Program-made: the position numbers and the translations under genes | NCBI GenBank assembly: GCA_029582165.1 | Contig: CM055879.1 | Span: 32,696,830 to 32,760,829 of the forward strand | Direction of reading: 5' to 3' | Origin: Portulaca oleracea | Taxonomy: Eukaryota > Streptophyta > Magnoliopsida > Caryophyllales > Portulacaceae | Length of the DNA: 64,000 nucleotides | Part shown: in pieces, positions 10,578 to 21,806 of the stretch | Layout: each line of letters starts with the position of its first letter | Numbering within the stretch: position 1 is the first letter of the stretch | The notes under the pieces: model-generated | What the model was told of the DNA's origin: nothing | The model's input: the letters and a program-made list of their open reading frames with translations, nothing else | Databases searched by the model: none

Positions 10578-13386
10578 CTTAAACTTAAAAAGAGGGTAAA
10601 ACTTGAAAGAATTAAATTTTAGTGTTCTTTGTAAAAAAAAAAAAAAAGGGAGGAATTAATTTATTTCACATTTTTATCATTTTTAGGCATATTGCATACC
10701 AGGCTACTCTTGGGCCTTTATGGCTGGGGAGCACAAAAGCGTTGGTTTAGGTTTTAAAACTAGGAATCAATCCTGAGAGCGGGAGGTCACTACTTGTGGG
10801 ATGCACTTACATCGCCAAGCATTTGATCTCTCCTCTCACCCGTGTTACACTCTAAAGGTTTCCTTGAAACCCAAAGAGCAACACCCCACACATTTTTCCT
10901 TGAATTCCATATAAGGAAAATGCACCGGGGCGAGAACACGTGGTACCCTATTCATCTCCCTAAACCTAGAAAAACCCTGAATCTAAAGCCATGGTTAGGT
11001 TCATCCCGCATCTGTATGTCATGTAAATCAATCCTGTAAAAGTTGAGTCCAAGTGTCTAGCCCGATCATGAGTGGGACGTCATTCTAGCCCGCGTAGGAT
11101 CAAATGAGAGACGGTGGCTGAGCCAGACGGGTTTGATGTGCCTGGCCTAGTTGGACTCACTGTGGAATCCTGTCTGTGCCTATTTGAAAGGGAGGAATTA
11201 CAGTTCAAACCCAGACGGGTTTGGGCCTGTTTTTCTTCTCCTTCCACATCGGGCCAAACTGTTCGATACTGCAGTCAGCCCAATCCATTTACTATTGATC
11301 CTACTCGGCCCTTTATGACGCCGCTTGAGTCAGTGTCAGTCCTGTCAGTTATCATGCTAGGTCCATATAGAGTTAGGACATGCACTCCCATAAAAGTGGG
11401 TGAGTCACCCTTATGTCAGCATGTAGGCGTCATGTCCATATCCTAGGTTCATATAGGTTTATTAAGTCATGCATGCATTGGGCGGGTGGCGTAAAGGTTC
11501 TTTCGAGCACTAGTCAGTTTCCATGCAGGCAAGATAGCAGACCATCTCCGAGCCCGCATCCGTGACCCGCAAACCGGCAGGCTCATTCACAATCCCAACT
11601 ACAGACCGCCTGCCCAATCCAGTGAATCCAGTGAATCCACCATGACCACTAGCGTGCCTAGCCCCCCTCAGAAAACTGTTGAGACTAATTCCATCCAACG
11701 GAGGCCGTAAACCTTTCTTACTTTCAGTTTAACTTGCTTCACTTAGAAAAATCTGGACGAGATCTCAAAAGTTTTTGAAACCTTTTCCTTCAAACCTTCT
11801 GATTTTGAGACAAGTTATGAAAGTTGTATCATCGCTTTGACTATCTGAGAAAGTATAAATGTGCGTGCCGCAAATCTTTGGGCTAAGTTTAGTTGATTGA
11901 GCCCCATCCCGTGAGTCTACATTGCCTAAATTTTGAATTGATCACTTTTATCAATTCCATGATCCCTTGAGTGACTCACCCATTAGTTGCATCTCTAGAA
12001 CTTGTTTTGCATCTTGCTTGAGACTACACATTTGCATTGCACGCTGTGACAAAGTGATTAAGGCATTCGATTTTATTCTGATAAGCTACATAGCTAAATA
12101 TAGCCTTACATTATATTTCTTTTGCCACCTAGCCTTTGTTTATCTTTTTCATGATTGAACCACGACAATACGAGCCTTGGCCTCGATATCCAAAGATCCC
12201 TTTGCCTTGCTTGGTTGGATGAGAGTTTGTCTTTTTTTTGGAAGTTTGGGAGAATCTGAAAGTCCCATATCTTGAGCGATTGGTATTTGGTTATGTTGTT
12301 CATATATTATATCAAAGTCGAAGATTCCATAGATATTCTTCTCCCCGATCACCCACAAAAAAAAGAATAAAAAATTTGATAAAAAAAAAGGAAAAGAGTT
12401 TCAAAAATAAAAGGGTGATTAGGGAGATTCAATTTAAAGTTCAGAAAACTTTGACTTGGTTGTATTCAGTTGAGATGTTTCAGGGTGAAAGGTGAAATGC
12501 CTTGCATACATTAAGCAAGAAGGAGAGTTCATAGTGTTTTATTCGTTGAAAATCAATCCAAGCATGGCTCTTAACTCCTCATTCCCAAATTTTACCGCTC
12601 CTTACCCTAACCTAAGCCCCATTACAACCCGGAAAAGTCTTTTTGATTGTCACTTGTGCATTGCATACCAGTAGTGGAGAGCGAGGTTCTTACCAAGCTT
12701 ATGGTAGTTTGTTTCTATTGGTTTGAGTATGAGAAAACACACATACATTTTCAAAATTGGGTGTTTGAGCGTTTGTTCTTTCCTATGTGAGGTTTGCTCT
12801 TTTTAACTGACCTACGTCCATAACTAACCGCGCACATTTGCATTATTCTTCAGACTGTTGGCGGATTTATGCCTCTGAAGTACTTGTTCTCTCCTTTGGG
12901 ATTCGAAAATTTCTTCCTATCTCTTTCGAACTGAGTTCTGATCTTGTCCAGATTAATATTTGTGCTGGCTTGTTGAACTGATTTTGTTTTGATCGAAAAT
13001 TCCTTATCCCAGAATGTTTTAGCAGCACATAGAAAATCCCAATATCAAATGTCTTCGCCGGACCCGAAACTGCAGTTCGAACGTACTTGTAGCATTTAAT
13101 TCTCGTTTTTTTTATTTTTGTCTTTTTCGTTTGGGGAAGTGGGAGTAATCCCACCATGTAGATTGCATATCGCATTGCACATTTTTGTTACTTTGTGCAT
13201 AAGAGTACATGAAAATAAAAGAAGTGCGTTACGTAGCATCATTATTGCATAAGCGTCACATCAGTAGTTCGCACTAGTACAAAAAAAAAACGTTGTTTCA
13301 TCATTGCATTGCATTAACCTAAGTGCATAATAAAGAGTCACACATAGCATTACATGAGTTCGTTGCATAAAGACCCTGCATCCTCA
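10578..13386 (+). other. Untranslated leader of the 13.5-kb element
   Basis: This is 2.8 kb with no credible sense reading frame and no gag motif. Two further AGACGGGTTTG motifs lie near 11121 and 11210. Several GCATTGCAT-type phrases occur (for example about 10690, 12030, 12655, 13175, 13305). It lies between the primer site and the 3' end of the antisense gene. Confidence 0.6.
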
Positions 13387-16300
13387 TCATGCCAGACCTC
13401 CACCACCACCACTGGCGCTATTAGCCCCATGGGCTCCGCTTCCACCAGCTCCAAAGTAAGTGTCCCATTGATAGTAGGAGGAGTCTACCACCTCTGTATC
13501 ACCACCTGAGCCAGATAAGTGCAACACTTCAGTACTGCCTGCATTAAGCCAAGAGTGTTCTGGAACCTGCCACTCTTGATTACCTCCAGGCCACCCCTGT
13601 GGAGCAGGCCAAGAAGTTCTTACTACGGGCTCTGGGACAGGCCATCCCGACCATTCCTGAGTTGGTGTTCCCCATCCAGACGTTCGAGGCAGCTCCAAAC
13701 CTCCTTGCGAAGGAGTAATGGGTACAACGGGTTGAGACGGAAGCACTGATGAGGCGTCATCTGCGAGGGCACGGTTATACCCCACAGATGCACCTGAATC
13801 ACTGCAAAGTACCACGGTAGGATCGACCGCCGCAAAGGAAGTGCCATAACCTAAATCCACAGTCGGTGCAGGAGACGCAGGAACATACCCAGGCATTCCA
13901 TAAGGGTACTGAGGCAAAGGATGAGAGGGTTGACGCCTAGACCCCGAATGATGAGATTCTGAAGGAGTACCTAAATGCAGTAAAATGCCTTCTTGCTCGC
14001 CGCACACAGCTCCACCAACAGCGCTAGACTCGGAGCCTGTCTCCACCACAAAACTGGGGGTACCCCGACGAGAACCACGGCTCCGACGAGAATTCCCATG
14101 ATCATGAGACCTCATCTGATGCCCGTGCTCACCTAAAGACATGGAGGATATGTTGTTCTCACGGCATCGAAAGTCGTGGCCCAAACCCGTGTCTCGTAGT
14201 GAGCGGTTAAATGACTATCTTCGAGTAAAATACCTTTCCCACGGTCATCGTGAGCCGGCGTGCCCATGCTCGCCTATTCCTCTCCGTGCCTTGGAGAGCG
14301 GCTTCACCCCATAAGACCGTCTCGTCGGCCATGAAGGAAGAATGTCGAGGAGGTCAATCTGCTCCGGCCGCCACGAGCGCGTCGCGCATCTGAATGGCGA
14401 GGAGGATCCACGGAGGGCGTGCATCATCATCCACGTTTGCCTCCCCAACCACAGAGCCATGAGGTCTTTCTCACGAGCCCACTTGAGTGTGAAGTAATTT
14501 TGAGAAGCCTTTTGCTTGTTTCCATCGCTCTTTGCAGAATGAGGAAATTGGTCAAAGTTTGAGCAAGTTACAAGTAAGCAAAGAAAAAGGAATCACCTAC
14601 CGCTTTCCCGGGATCTTCTCTAGTTCGGTTTGATGTCTTCACCGGTCGCCTCGGGTGGCCGTGTCCCAGATTGCTCGACTCTTCGCCATCTTCGCAATAG
14701 GGCCCCAACTACAACAAGCAAAGAATTGGTCATATTAGGCGATAATAGAAGGAACATGAAAAGAGTAAATGGAGGTCTTCTTCCCCACCTTTCTAAAGGC
14801 CAGGCGGTCCCGATATTGTTCCCATTCTTCCCAGGTGGTGAGCGATGCCATCGATGCATGATTAGTATACCAGGAACCCCCCTTAGCTGCTGCAAACGCC
14901 TCGGCGTGCAAGGCTCGCGGATCATGCATGGTCTCGGGGGGGGGGTCTGATGGTATTATCCACATTTCATGGCCCAGGGTTTGCCTTGTAAGTCTCTCAC
15001 CAAGACTCCAGACCCAACCGGACGGACTCTCCATCACCAAGCGCAGGCTGCTATCCCTATGCGCCGCATTTCGTGAGGGAATAAAGTCTTGCGGAATCTT
15101 GAAGCCAACCCAGGCATTCCAATTGACATCATCCTGCACAAGTAAAGGAAGCATAAGCACCAAAGAAATGCAAGAGAGATTATATGAAAGATGTACCTCT
15201 TCAAGGTGATCCAAGATGCGGCGCAGCTCATTTAAGCTCCCAAATGGTTTCTTCTTGTGCTCAAGGTAGTTTTTGTGCCATCGTTCATGGTAGCCTTTGT
15301 CTTGGCGTGTCGGGTAGGGATAGTGAATCCTTTAATGTACTCATACCCCCATACCTGCAAATATGTCAATACCGAAACTCACGATCTAAAAAAGAGAAAT
15401 GCATGTAAAAGAGAAGCGTCTCGAAGAATACCTCGAGCACCTTCCACATGCTCGGACCGCTCATCTCCCGCGGACTCTCCGGTGCAAAGAATGGGTCCAC
15501 ATCAGTGCCAGGCCGAACACCAATGCGAAGCCAACGAATGAAGTTAGCATAAGCAGCCTTTGCCCAGTTCCGATGAATGACCTGCTCTAGATCAAGGAGA
15601 TTCTTCATCCAAGTCAGATAAACATCGTCTCCTCGATTGGCAAACATCGTGGCAGAGATGAAATATGCCAGGAAAATGAAGCGACGCTGAAACTCATCCA
15701 TATGAGTGAAGTCGGCGGAAGTGATGACATCCTCGAAGGAACCATAAGAAAGCTTCATCTTTCGACCAAATCGGCGCCGTTCGAGCACAGGCTCTAATAA
15801 TTCCATCACTTGATCCGGTACAACAGGATCGAATTCGACATCTTGACCACCCCAACGTAGCCCGGTAATCATCACAAAGTCAACAGGGGTTATGGCCATC
15901 TCTCCTACAGGGAGGTGGAAGGTGTTGGTGGAATCCCAGAATCTCTGCGGCGCCACGCCCATCACCCGTGGTGTACAAGGTTCCGTGCCTTGACACATTT
16001 CGAGAGGTCAAATCCGACTCTTCTAAAAGTGCAAGCGCCCAATTATCTTCCGTAAAATGCTCCACCACCTTGATCGGTTTCCAGATATTGCCACGATTAC
16101 GAGGAATCCTCCTGAGGATCCACCATAAAAATTCAAAAAAGAGACAAGTCCCTACAGCAAACTATCAAGTGATCCCTAGTTTAGCAAAAGCTAAATTGAA
16201 CTTCCACTAAATTAGGGGGCTAAAAAAAATCATTCGGCCCAACCCAAGACGAATTGAGGGCTTCTTTGCTCTCAGCCCAGACGAGTTCTCACAAGAAAAA

Positions 16301-17032
16301 AGAGGTTGGGCGTATCACGAAGCTCGAGGGTTCAAGAGAAGTTGGGCCGCATCGGCCCCCCCAGACGGGTTCACTTCAGAGAAAAAAGGGGTTGGGCCTT
16401 TCTCTTTCGGAACACCCAGACGGGTTCACATCAGCGAAAACCCAGACGGGTTCACATCAGCGAAAAAAAGGATTGGGCCTTTCTCTTTCGGCCAACCCAG
16501 ACGAGTTCACATCAGCAAAAAAAGGATTGGGCCTTTCTCTTTCGGCCCACTCAGACGGGTTCACGATAAAAGTTGGGCCGCCCATTTTTCAGCCCACCCA
16601 GACGGGTTCCTTGCGAAAAAGTTGGGGCGATTAAGGGACGGGTTTGGGCTTTTCACGCGTGCGTTTCAGTTGCAGCCCAACTGAGACGGGTTTGGTTTCA
16701 TTATGTGTTCGGCCTATCATCCTCGGTTCTCTAAAGCTCGATTTGAACAATACGGGTAATCGACACAAATTACTTCATTATTTGTAGCTAAATCAACAAG
16801 CTGGAATTAAACATTTCTACTTGCAAATTTATGCTATAATTAAAGAGCAGAGTCATGAAGAAGGCATTACCCGGACATGTGAATGTTTGTGCCATACATG
16901 ATTCCATGGTTCAGGCACCAGTATCGACGGTTCCCAACCCGGCCTAGGAGTCCATGCTCGCCGGGAAGACATTTCATGTGCCCAGTTTGTCGCATGGGGT
17001 TGAACGGGCGGATCTCTAATTTTTCTAACCAT
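13387..17032 (-). pseudogene. Plant mobile domain (PMD, MAIN/MAIL-like) gene, antisense and broken
   Basis: A spliced gene can be followed on the minus strand. Exon 1 is 17032-16871 (54 codons, starting MVRKIRDPP, GT donor). Exon 2 ends at 15432 and contains the PMD core TFHLPVGEMAITPVDFVMIT (about 15920-15860). Later exons are 15354-15197, 15133-14789, 14708-14601, 14529-14234 and 14132-13387. All five downstream introns are short (63-101 bases) with GT-AG ends, and phases agree across most joints. The last exon is a Gly/Ser/Pro-rich tail ending at 13387. PMD proteins (PF10536) include Arabidopsis MAIN, MAIL1 and MAIL2, which act in the nucleus in gene and transposon silencing. A transposon-borne PMD clade is also known. 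The copy is broken: a frame change near 16000, a one-base loss near 15297 in exon 3, a frame change near 14430, and an unmatched exon 1/2 phase. The predicted product is not functional as it stands. Confidence 0.8.
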
Positions 17033-17620
17033 GGCTTCCTAGCTAGTGAGTAGATGATTTTTAGGCAAGGAAATGAAGTGGAAGAGTGAGATGCATGAGT
17101 TAGGGTATGGAGAGGCCCCTTTTATAAGGAGAATGGATGCATGCACACCACACAAGTGGCCAACCAGCGGGCCCCAGCATTAGGATCATGGAAGACATGC
17201 ATTGGCCGAAAATCTATCCTAAAATTACCGGCCCAGATGCGTCGCAGAAAATGGGCCTTGCATTTGCAGGCCCAATGCAGGAACCCAGACGGGTTCGCGA
17301 GCCATTTCAGAGCCAAAATGTCGGCCCAAACTCGTCACAGCCGAAGTGGGCCTTGCGATTTCAAGCCCAATGCATTTCGAGTGGTAACTCAGACGGGTTC
17401 GTAGCGAAGCCCAACGTGCCGGCCCAAACTCGTCACAGCCGAAATGGGCCTTGCAATTACAGGCCCAATGCATGAACTCAGACGGGTTTTGCAGAGTCAA
17501 AATGGGCCCAAACTCGTCGCCCCAATTCAAGCCCAATGCAATTTGAGCGGTAACTCAGACGGGTTTTCTGTCTAAAACAGGCCCAAAGTTCAGGCCCAAT
17601 GCAATTCGAGCATTTCCCAT
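16254..17620. repeat. Short repeats built around an AGACGGG hairpin motif
   Basis: From 16254 to 16640 a unit of roughly 50-65 bp (CCCAGACGGGTTCA, AGCGAAAAAAAGG, TTGGGCCTTTCTCTTTCGG) recurs about six times. From 17230 to 17620 a different unit of about 100 bp (GGCCCAATGCA...CTCAGACGGGTT...GGCCCAAACTCGTC) recurs about four times. The shared core GAACCCAGACGGGTTC is self-complementary, with a 6-bp stem and an AGAC loop. The two blocks overlap the 5' end and first intron of the antisense PMD gene. Confidence 0.8.
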
Positions 17621-17852
17621 GAAGCAATGGCAAACTTAAGCCCATTTCCGAAAGCTAAAGCACAACTGACAGGTAAATTCTCTGACTCGCTTTGATTTTC
17701 AGATAAACTGATGCCCTCCTTCTCTGTTTTGCAGAACAATGCACGAGATATGTCGGTCGTAAGGCGGTTACAAAAAGACGAACTCATCTTCGGTGGCCGT
17801 CATCGGGCCTTCACAGTGCGATGACACCCTTTTTAGCACAGAGACACAAGTC

Positions 17853-20800
17853 ATGGCATGCTTCACGGCGAAATGAAGAACGTCACCTTGATCCACCTCA
17901 CGGCGAAATGAAGTGGATCACCTCATCATCACGGCACGCTTCACGGCGAAATGAAGCGCGTCACCTCGGTCCGCCTCACGGCGAGATGAAGTGGACCACC
18001 CCATCATCACGGCATGCTTCACGGCGAAATGAAGCACGTCACCTTGATCCACCTCACGGCGAAATGAAGTGGATCACCTCATCATCACGGCACGCTTCAC
18101 GGCGAAATGAAGCGCGTCACCGGTCGCCTCGAAATGAAGTGGACCACCCCATCATCACGGCATGCTTGGCGAAATGAAGCGCGTCGCCTGATCCGCCTCG
18201 CGGCGAAATGAAGTGGATCACCTCATCATCACGCGCTTCACGGCGAAATGAAGCGCGTCACCTCGGTCCGCCTCACGGCGATATGAAGTGGACCACCCCA
18301 TCATCACGGCATGCTTCACGGCGAAATGAAGCCGCGTCACCTTGATCGCCTCACGGCGAAATGAAGTGGATCACCTCATCATCACGGCACGCCACGGCGA
18401 AATGAAGCGCGTCGCCTCGGTCGCCTCGCGTGAAATGATGGATCACCCCATCATCACGCATGCTTCACGGCGAAATGAAGCGTCGCCTTGATCCGCCTCA
18501 CGGCGAAATGAAGTGGATCACCTCATCATCGCGGCGCTTCACGGCGAAATGAAGCGCGTCGCCTCGGTCGCCTCGCGGCGAAATGAAGTGGACCACCCCA
18601 TCATCACGGCATGCTTCACGATGAAATGAAGCACGTCACCTAGATCCACCTCACGGCGAAATGAAGTGGATCACCTCATCATCGCACGCTTCACGGCGAA
18701 ATGAAGCGCGTCGCCTCGGTCGCCTCACGGCGAAATGAAGTGGACCACCCCATCATCACGGCATGCTTCACGGCGAAATGAAGCCGCGTCGCCGATCCAC
18801 CTCGGCGAAATGAAGTGGATCACCTCATCATCACGGCACGCGCTTCACGGCGAAATGAAGCGTCGCCTCGGTCGCCTCACGGCGAAATGAAGTGGACCAC
18901 CCCATCATCACGGCATGCTTCACGGCGAAATGAAGCACGTCACCTTGATCCGCCTCACGGCGAAATGAAGTGGATCACCTCATCATCACGGCACGCTTCA
19001 CGGCGAAATGAAGCGCGTCGCCTCGGTCGCCTCGGCGAAATGAAGTGGATCACCCCATCATCACGGCATGCTTCGGCGAAATGAAGCCGCGTCGCTTGAT
19101 CCGCCTCGGCGAAATGAAGTGGATCACCTCATCATCACGGCACGCTTCACTGCGAAATGAAGCGCGTCACCTCGGTCAGCCTCAAGGCGAAATGAAGTGG
19201 AACACCCCATCATCACGGCATGCTTCACGATGAAATGAAGCGCGTCACCTCGATCCACCTCACGGCGAAATGAAGTGGATCACCTCATCATCGGCGCTTC
19301 ACGGCGAAATGAAGCGCGTCGCCTCGGTCGCCTCACGGCGAAATGAAGTGGACCACCCCATCATCACGGCATGCTTCACGCGAAATGAAGCAGCGCGTCA
19401 CCTTGATCCACCTCGGCGAAATGAAGTGGATCACCTCATCATCACGGCGCTTCACGGCGAAATGAAGCGCGTCGCCTCGGTCGCCTCGGCGAAATGAAGT
19501 GGACCACCCCATCATCACGGCATGCTTCACGGCGAAATTAAGCGCGTCGCTGATCCGCCTCACGGCGAAATGAAGTGGATCACCTCATCATCACGGCACG
19601 CTTCACGGCGAAATGAAGCGCGTCACCTCGGTCCGCCTCACGGCGAAATGAAGTGGACCACCCCATCATCACGGCATGCTTCACGGCGAAATGAAGCACG
19701 TCACCTTGATCCGCCTCACGGCGAAATGAAGTGGATCACCTCATCATCACGGCACGCTTCACGGCGAAATGAAGCGCGTCACCTCGGTCCGCCTCACGGC
19801 GAAATGAAGTGGATCACCCCATCATCACGGCATGCTTCACGGCGAAATGAAGCACGTCACCTTGATCCGCCTCACGGCGAAATGAAGTGGATCACCTCAT
19901 CATCACGGCACGCTTCACGGCGAAATGAAGCGTCACCTCGTCCGCCTCACGGCGAAATGAAGTGGACCACCCCATCATCACGGCATGCTTCACGATGAAG
20001 CGCGTCGCCTCGATCCACCTCGGCGAAATGAAGTGGATCACCTCATCCTCACGGCACGCTTCACGTCGAAATGAAGCGCGTCACCTCGTTCCGCCTCACG
20101 GCGAAATGAAGTGGATCACCCCATGATCACGGCATGCTTCACGGCGAAATTAAGCGTCGCCTTGATCCACCTCACGGCGAAATGAAGTGGATCACCTCAT
20201 CATCACGGCGAAATGAAGCGCGTCGCCTCGGTCGCCTCACGGAGAAATGAAGTGGACCACCCCATCATCACGGCATGCTTCACGGCGAAATGAAGCGCGT
20301 CGCCTTGATCCGCCTCACGGCGAAATGAAGTGGATCACCTCATCATCACGCGCACGCTTCACGAAATGAAGCGCGTCACCTCGGTCGCCTCACGGCGAAA
20401 TGAAGTGGATCACCCATCATCACGGCATGCTTCACGCGAAATGAAGCGTCGCCTCCTCACGGCGAAATGAAGTGGATCACCTCATCATCACGTCACGCCA
20501 CGGCGAAATGAAGCGCGTCACCTCGGTCGCCTCGGCGAAATGAAGTGGACCACCCCATCATCACGGCATGCTTCACGGCGAAATGAAGCCGCGTCACCTC
20601 GATCCCCTCACGGCGAAATGAAGTGGATCACCTCATCATCACGGCACGCCCACGGCGAAATGAAGCGTCACCTTGATCCACCTCGCGCGAAATGAAGTGG
20701 ATCACCTCATCATCACGGCACGCTTCACGGCGAAATGAAGCGCGTCACCTCGGTCCGCCTCACGGCGAAATGAAGTGGACCACCCCATCATCACGGCATG

Positions 20801-21640
20801 CTTCACGGCGAAATGAAGCACGTCACCTTGATCCACCTCACGGCGAAATGAAGTGGATCACCTCATCATCACGGCACGCTTCACGGCGAAATGAAGCGCG
20901 TCACCTCGGTCCGCCTCACGGCGAAATGAAGTGGACCACCCCATCATCACGGCATGCTTCACGGCGAAATGAAGCACGTCACCTTGATCCGCCTCACGGC
21001 GAAATGAAGTGGATCACCTCATCATCGGCACGCCACGCGCGAAATGAAGCGCGTCGCCTCGGTCGCCTCACGGCGAAATGAAGTGGATCACCTCATCATC
21101 ACGGCATGCTTCACGGCGAAATGAAGTGGATCACCTCATCATCACGGCACGCTTCACGGCGAAATGAAGCGCGTCACCTCGGTCCGCCTCACGGCGAAAT
21201 GAAGTGGACCACCCCATCATCACGGCATGCTTCACGGCGAAATGAAGCACGTCACCTCGATCCACCTCACGGCGAAATGAAGTGGATCACCTCATCATCA
21301 CGGCACGCTTCACGGCGAAATGAAGCACGTCACCTCGGTCCGCCTCACGGCGAAATGAAGTGGACCACCCCGTCATCACGGCATGTTTCACGGCGAAATG
21401 AAGCACGTCACCTCGGTCCACCTCACGGCGAAATGAAGTGGACCACCCCACCATCCTGTCATGCTCCACGGCGAAATGAAGCATGCCCCCAGATCCGCCT
21501 CACGGCGAAATGAAGCGGATCGACTCCGACCGGCTTTACGGAAGAAACTAAGCAGGTCAACCCATAATGACACAGGTCTTGCACTCCACGGCGAAATGAA
21601 GTGCATGACCCTGATCTACCTCACGGCGAAATTAGGCGGT
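17853..21640 (+). repeat. 78-bp satellite array in 156-bp dimers
   Basis: The spacing is exact where the array is well preserved: TGCTTCAC at 19677, CGCTTCAC at 19755 and TGCTTCAC at 19833, i.e. 78 bp per monomer. Two monomer types alternate. One has CCTTGATCC and GTGGATCACCTCATC; the other has CCTCGGTCC and GTGGACCACCCCATC. This gives a 156-bp higher-order unit and about 48 monomers. Each monomer holds two copies of CACGGCGAAATGAAG. Because 78 is divisible by three, runs of 60-160 codons stay open by chance. Edge and central units (18100-19100, 20000-20690) are shortened or rearranged. It lies just before the 3' LTR, where Tat/Ogre elements are known to carry tandem repeats. Confidence 0.95.
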
Positions 21641-21791
21641 CGGTCAATTGGCGACTTTACGGAAGAAACTATGCGAGCGACCAACATCGGTAGCGGACCA
21701 AGCTTCCAAGCGTCACGGCCACTGAGCGAAGCTTGATTCATATCCAAGATCATCAAGACTACTTTGATCATCGTTTTACTCAAACTCGATC

Positions 21792-21801
21792 AAAGTGGGG
21801 G
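21792..21801 (+). other. Polypurine tract
   Basis: AAAGTGGGGG sits five bases before the 3' LTR. It is the expected primer for plus-strand DNA synthesis. Confidence 0.6.
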
Positions 21802-21806
21802 CTATC

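Noticed and set aside
14630..14950. 106-codon plus-strand frame in the 13.5-kb element as a gag candidate
   Set aside because: It is antisense to PMD exons 4 and 5; no CCHC or gag motif is present.
19522..19998. 158-codon open frame in the satellite array
   Set aside because: The repeat length is a multiple of three, so open frames are expected; there is no conserved start or domain.
17853..21640. CRISPR-like array
   Set aside because: Repeats are directly adjacent with no unique spacers, and this is a plant nuclear sequence; it is a tandem satellite.
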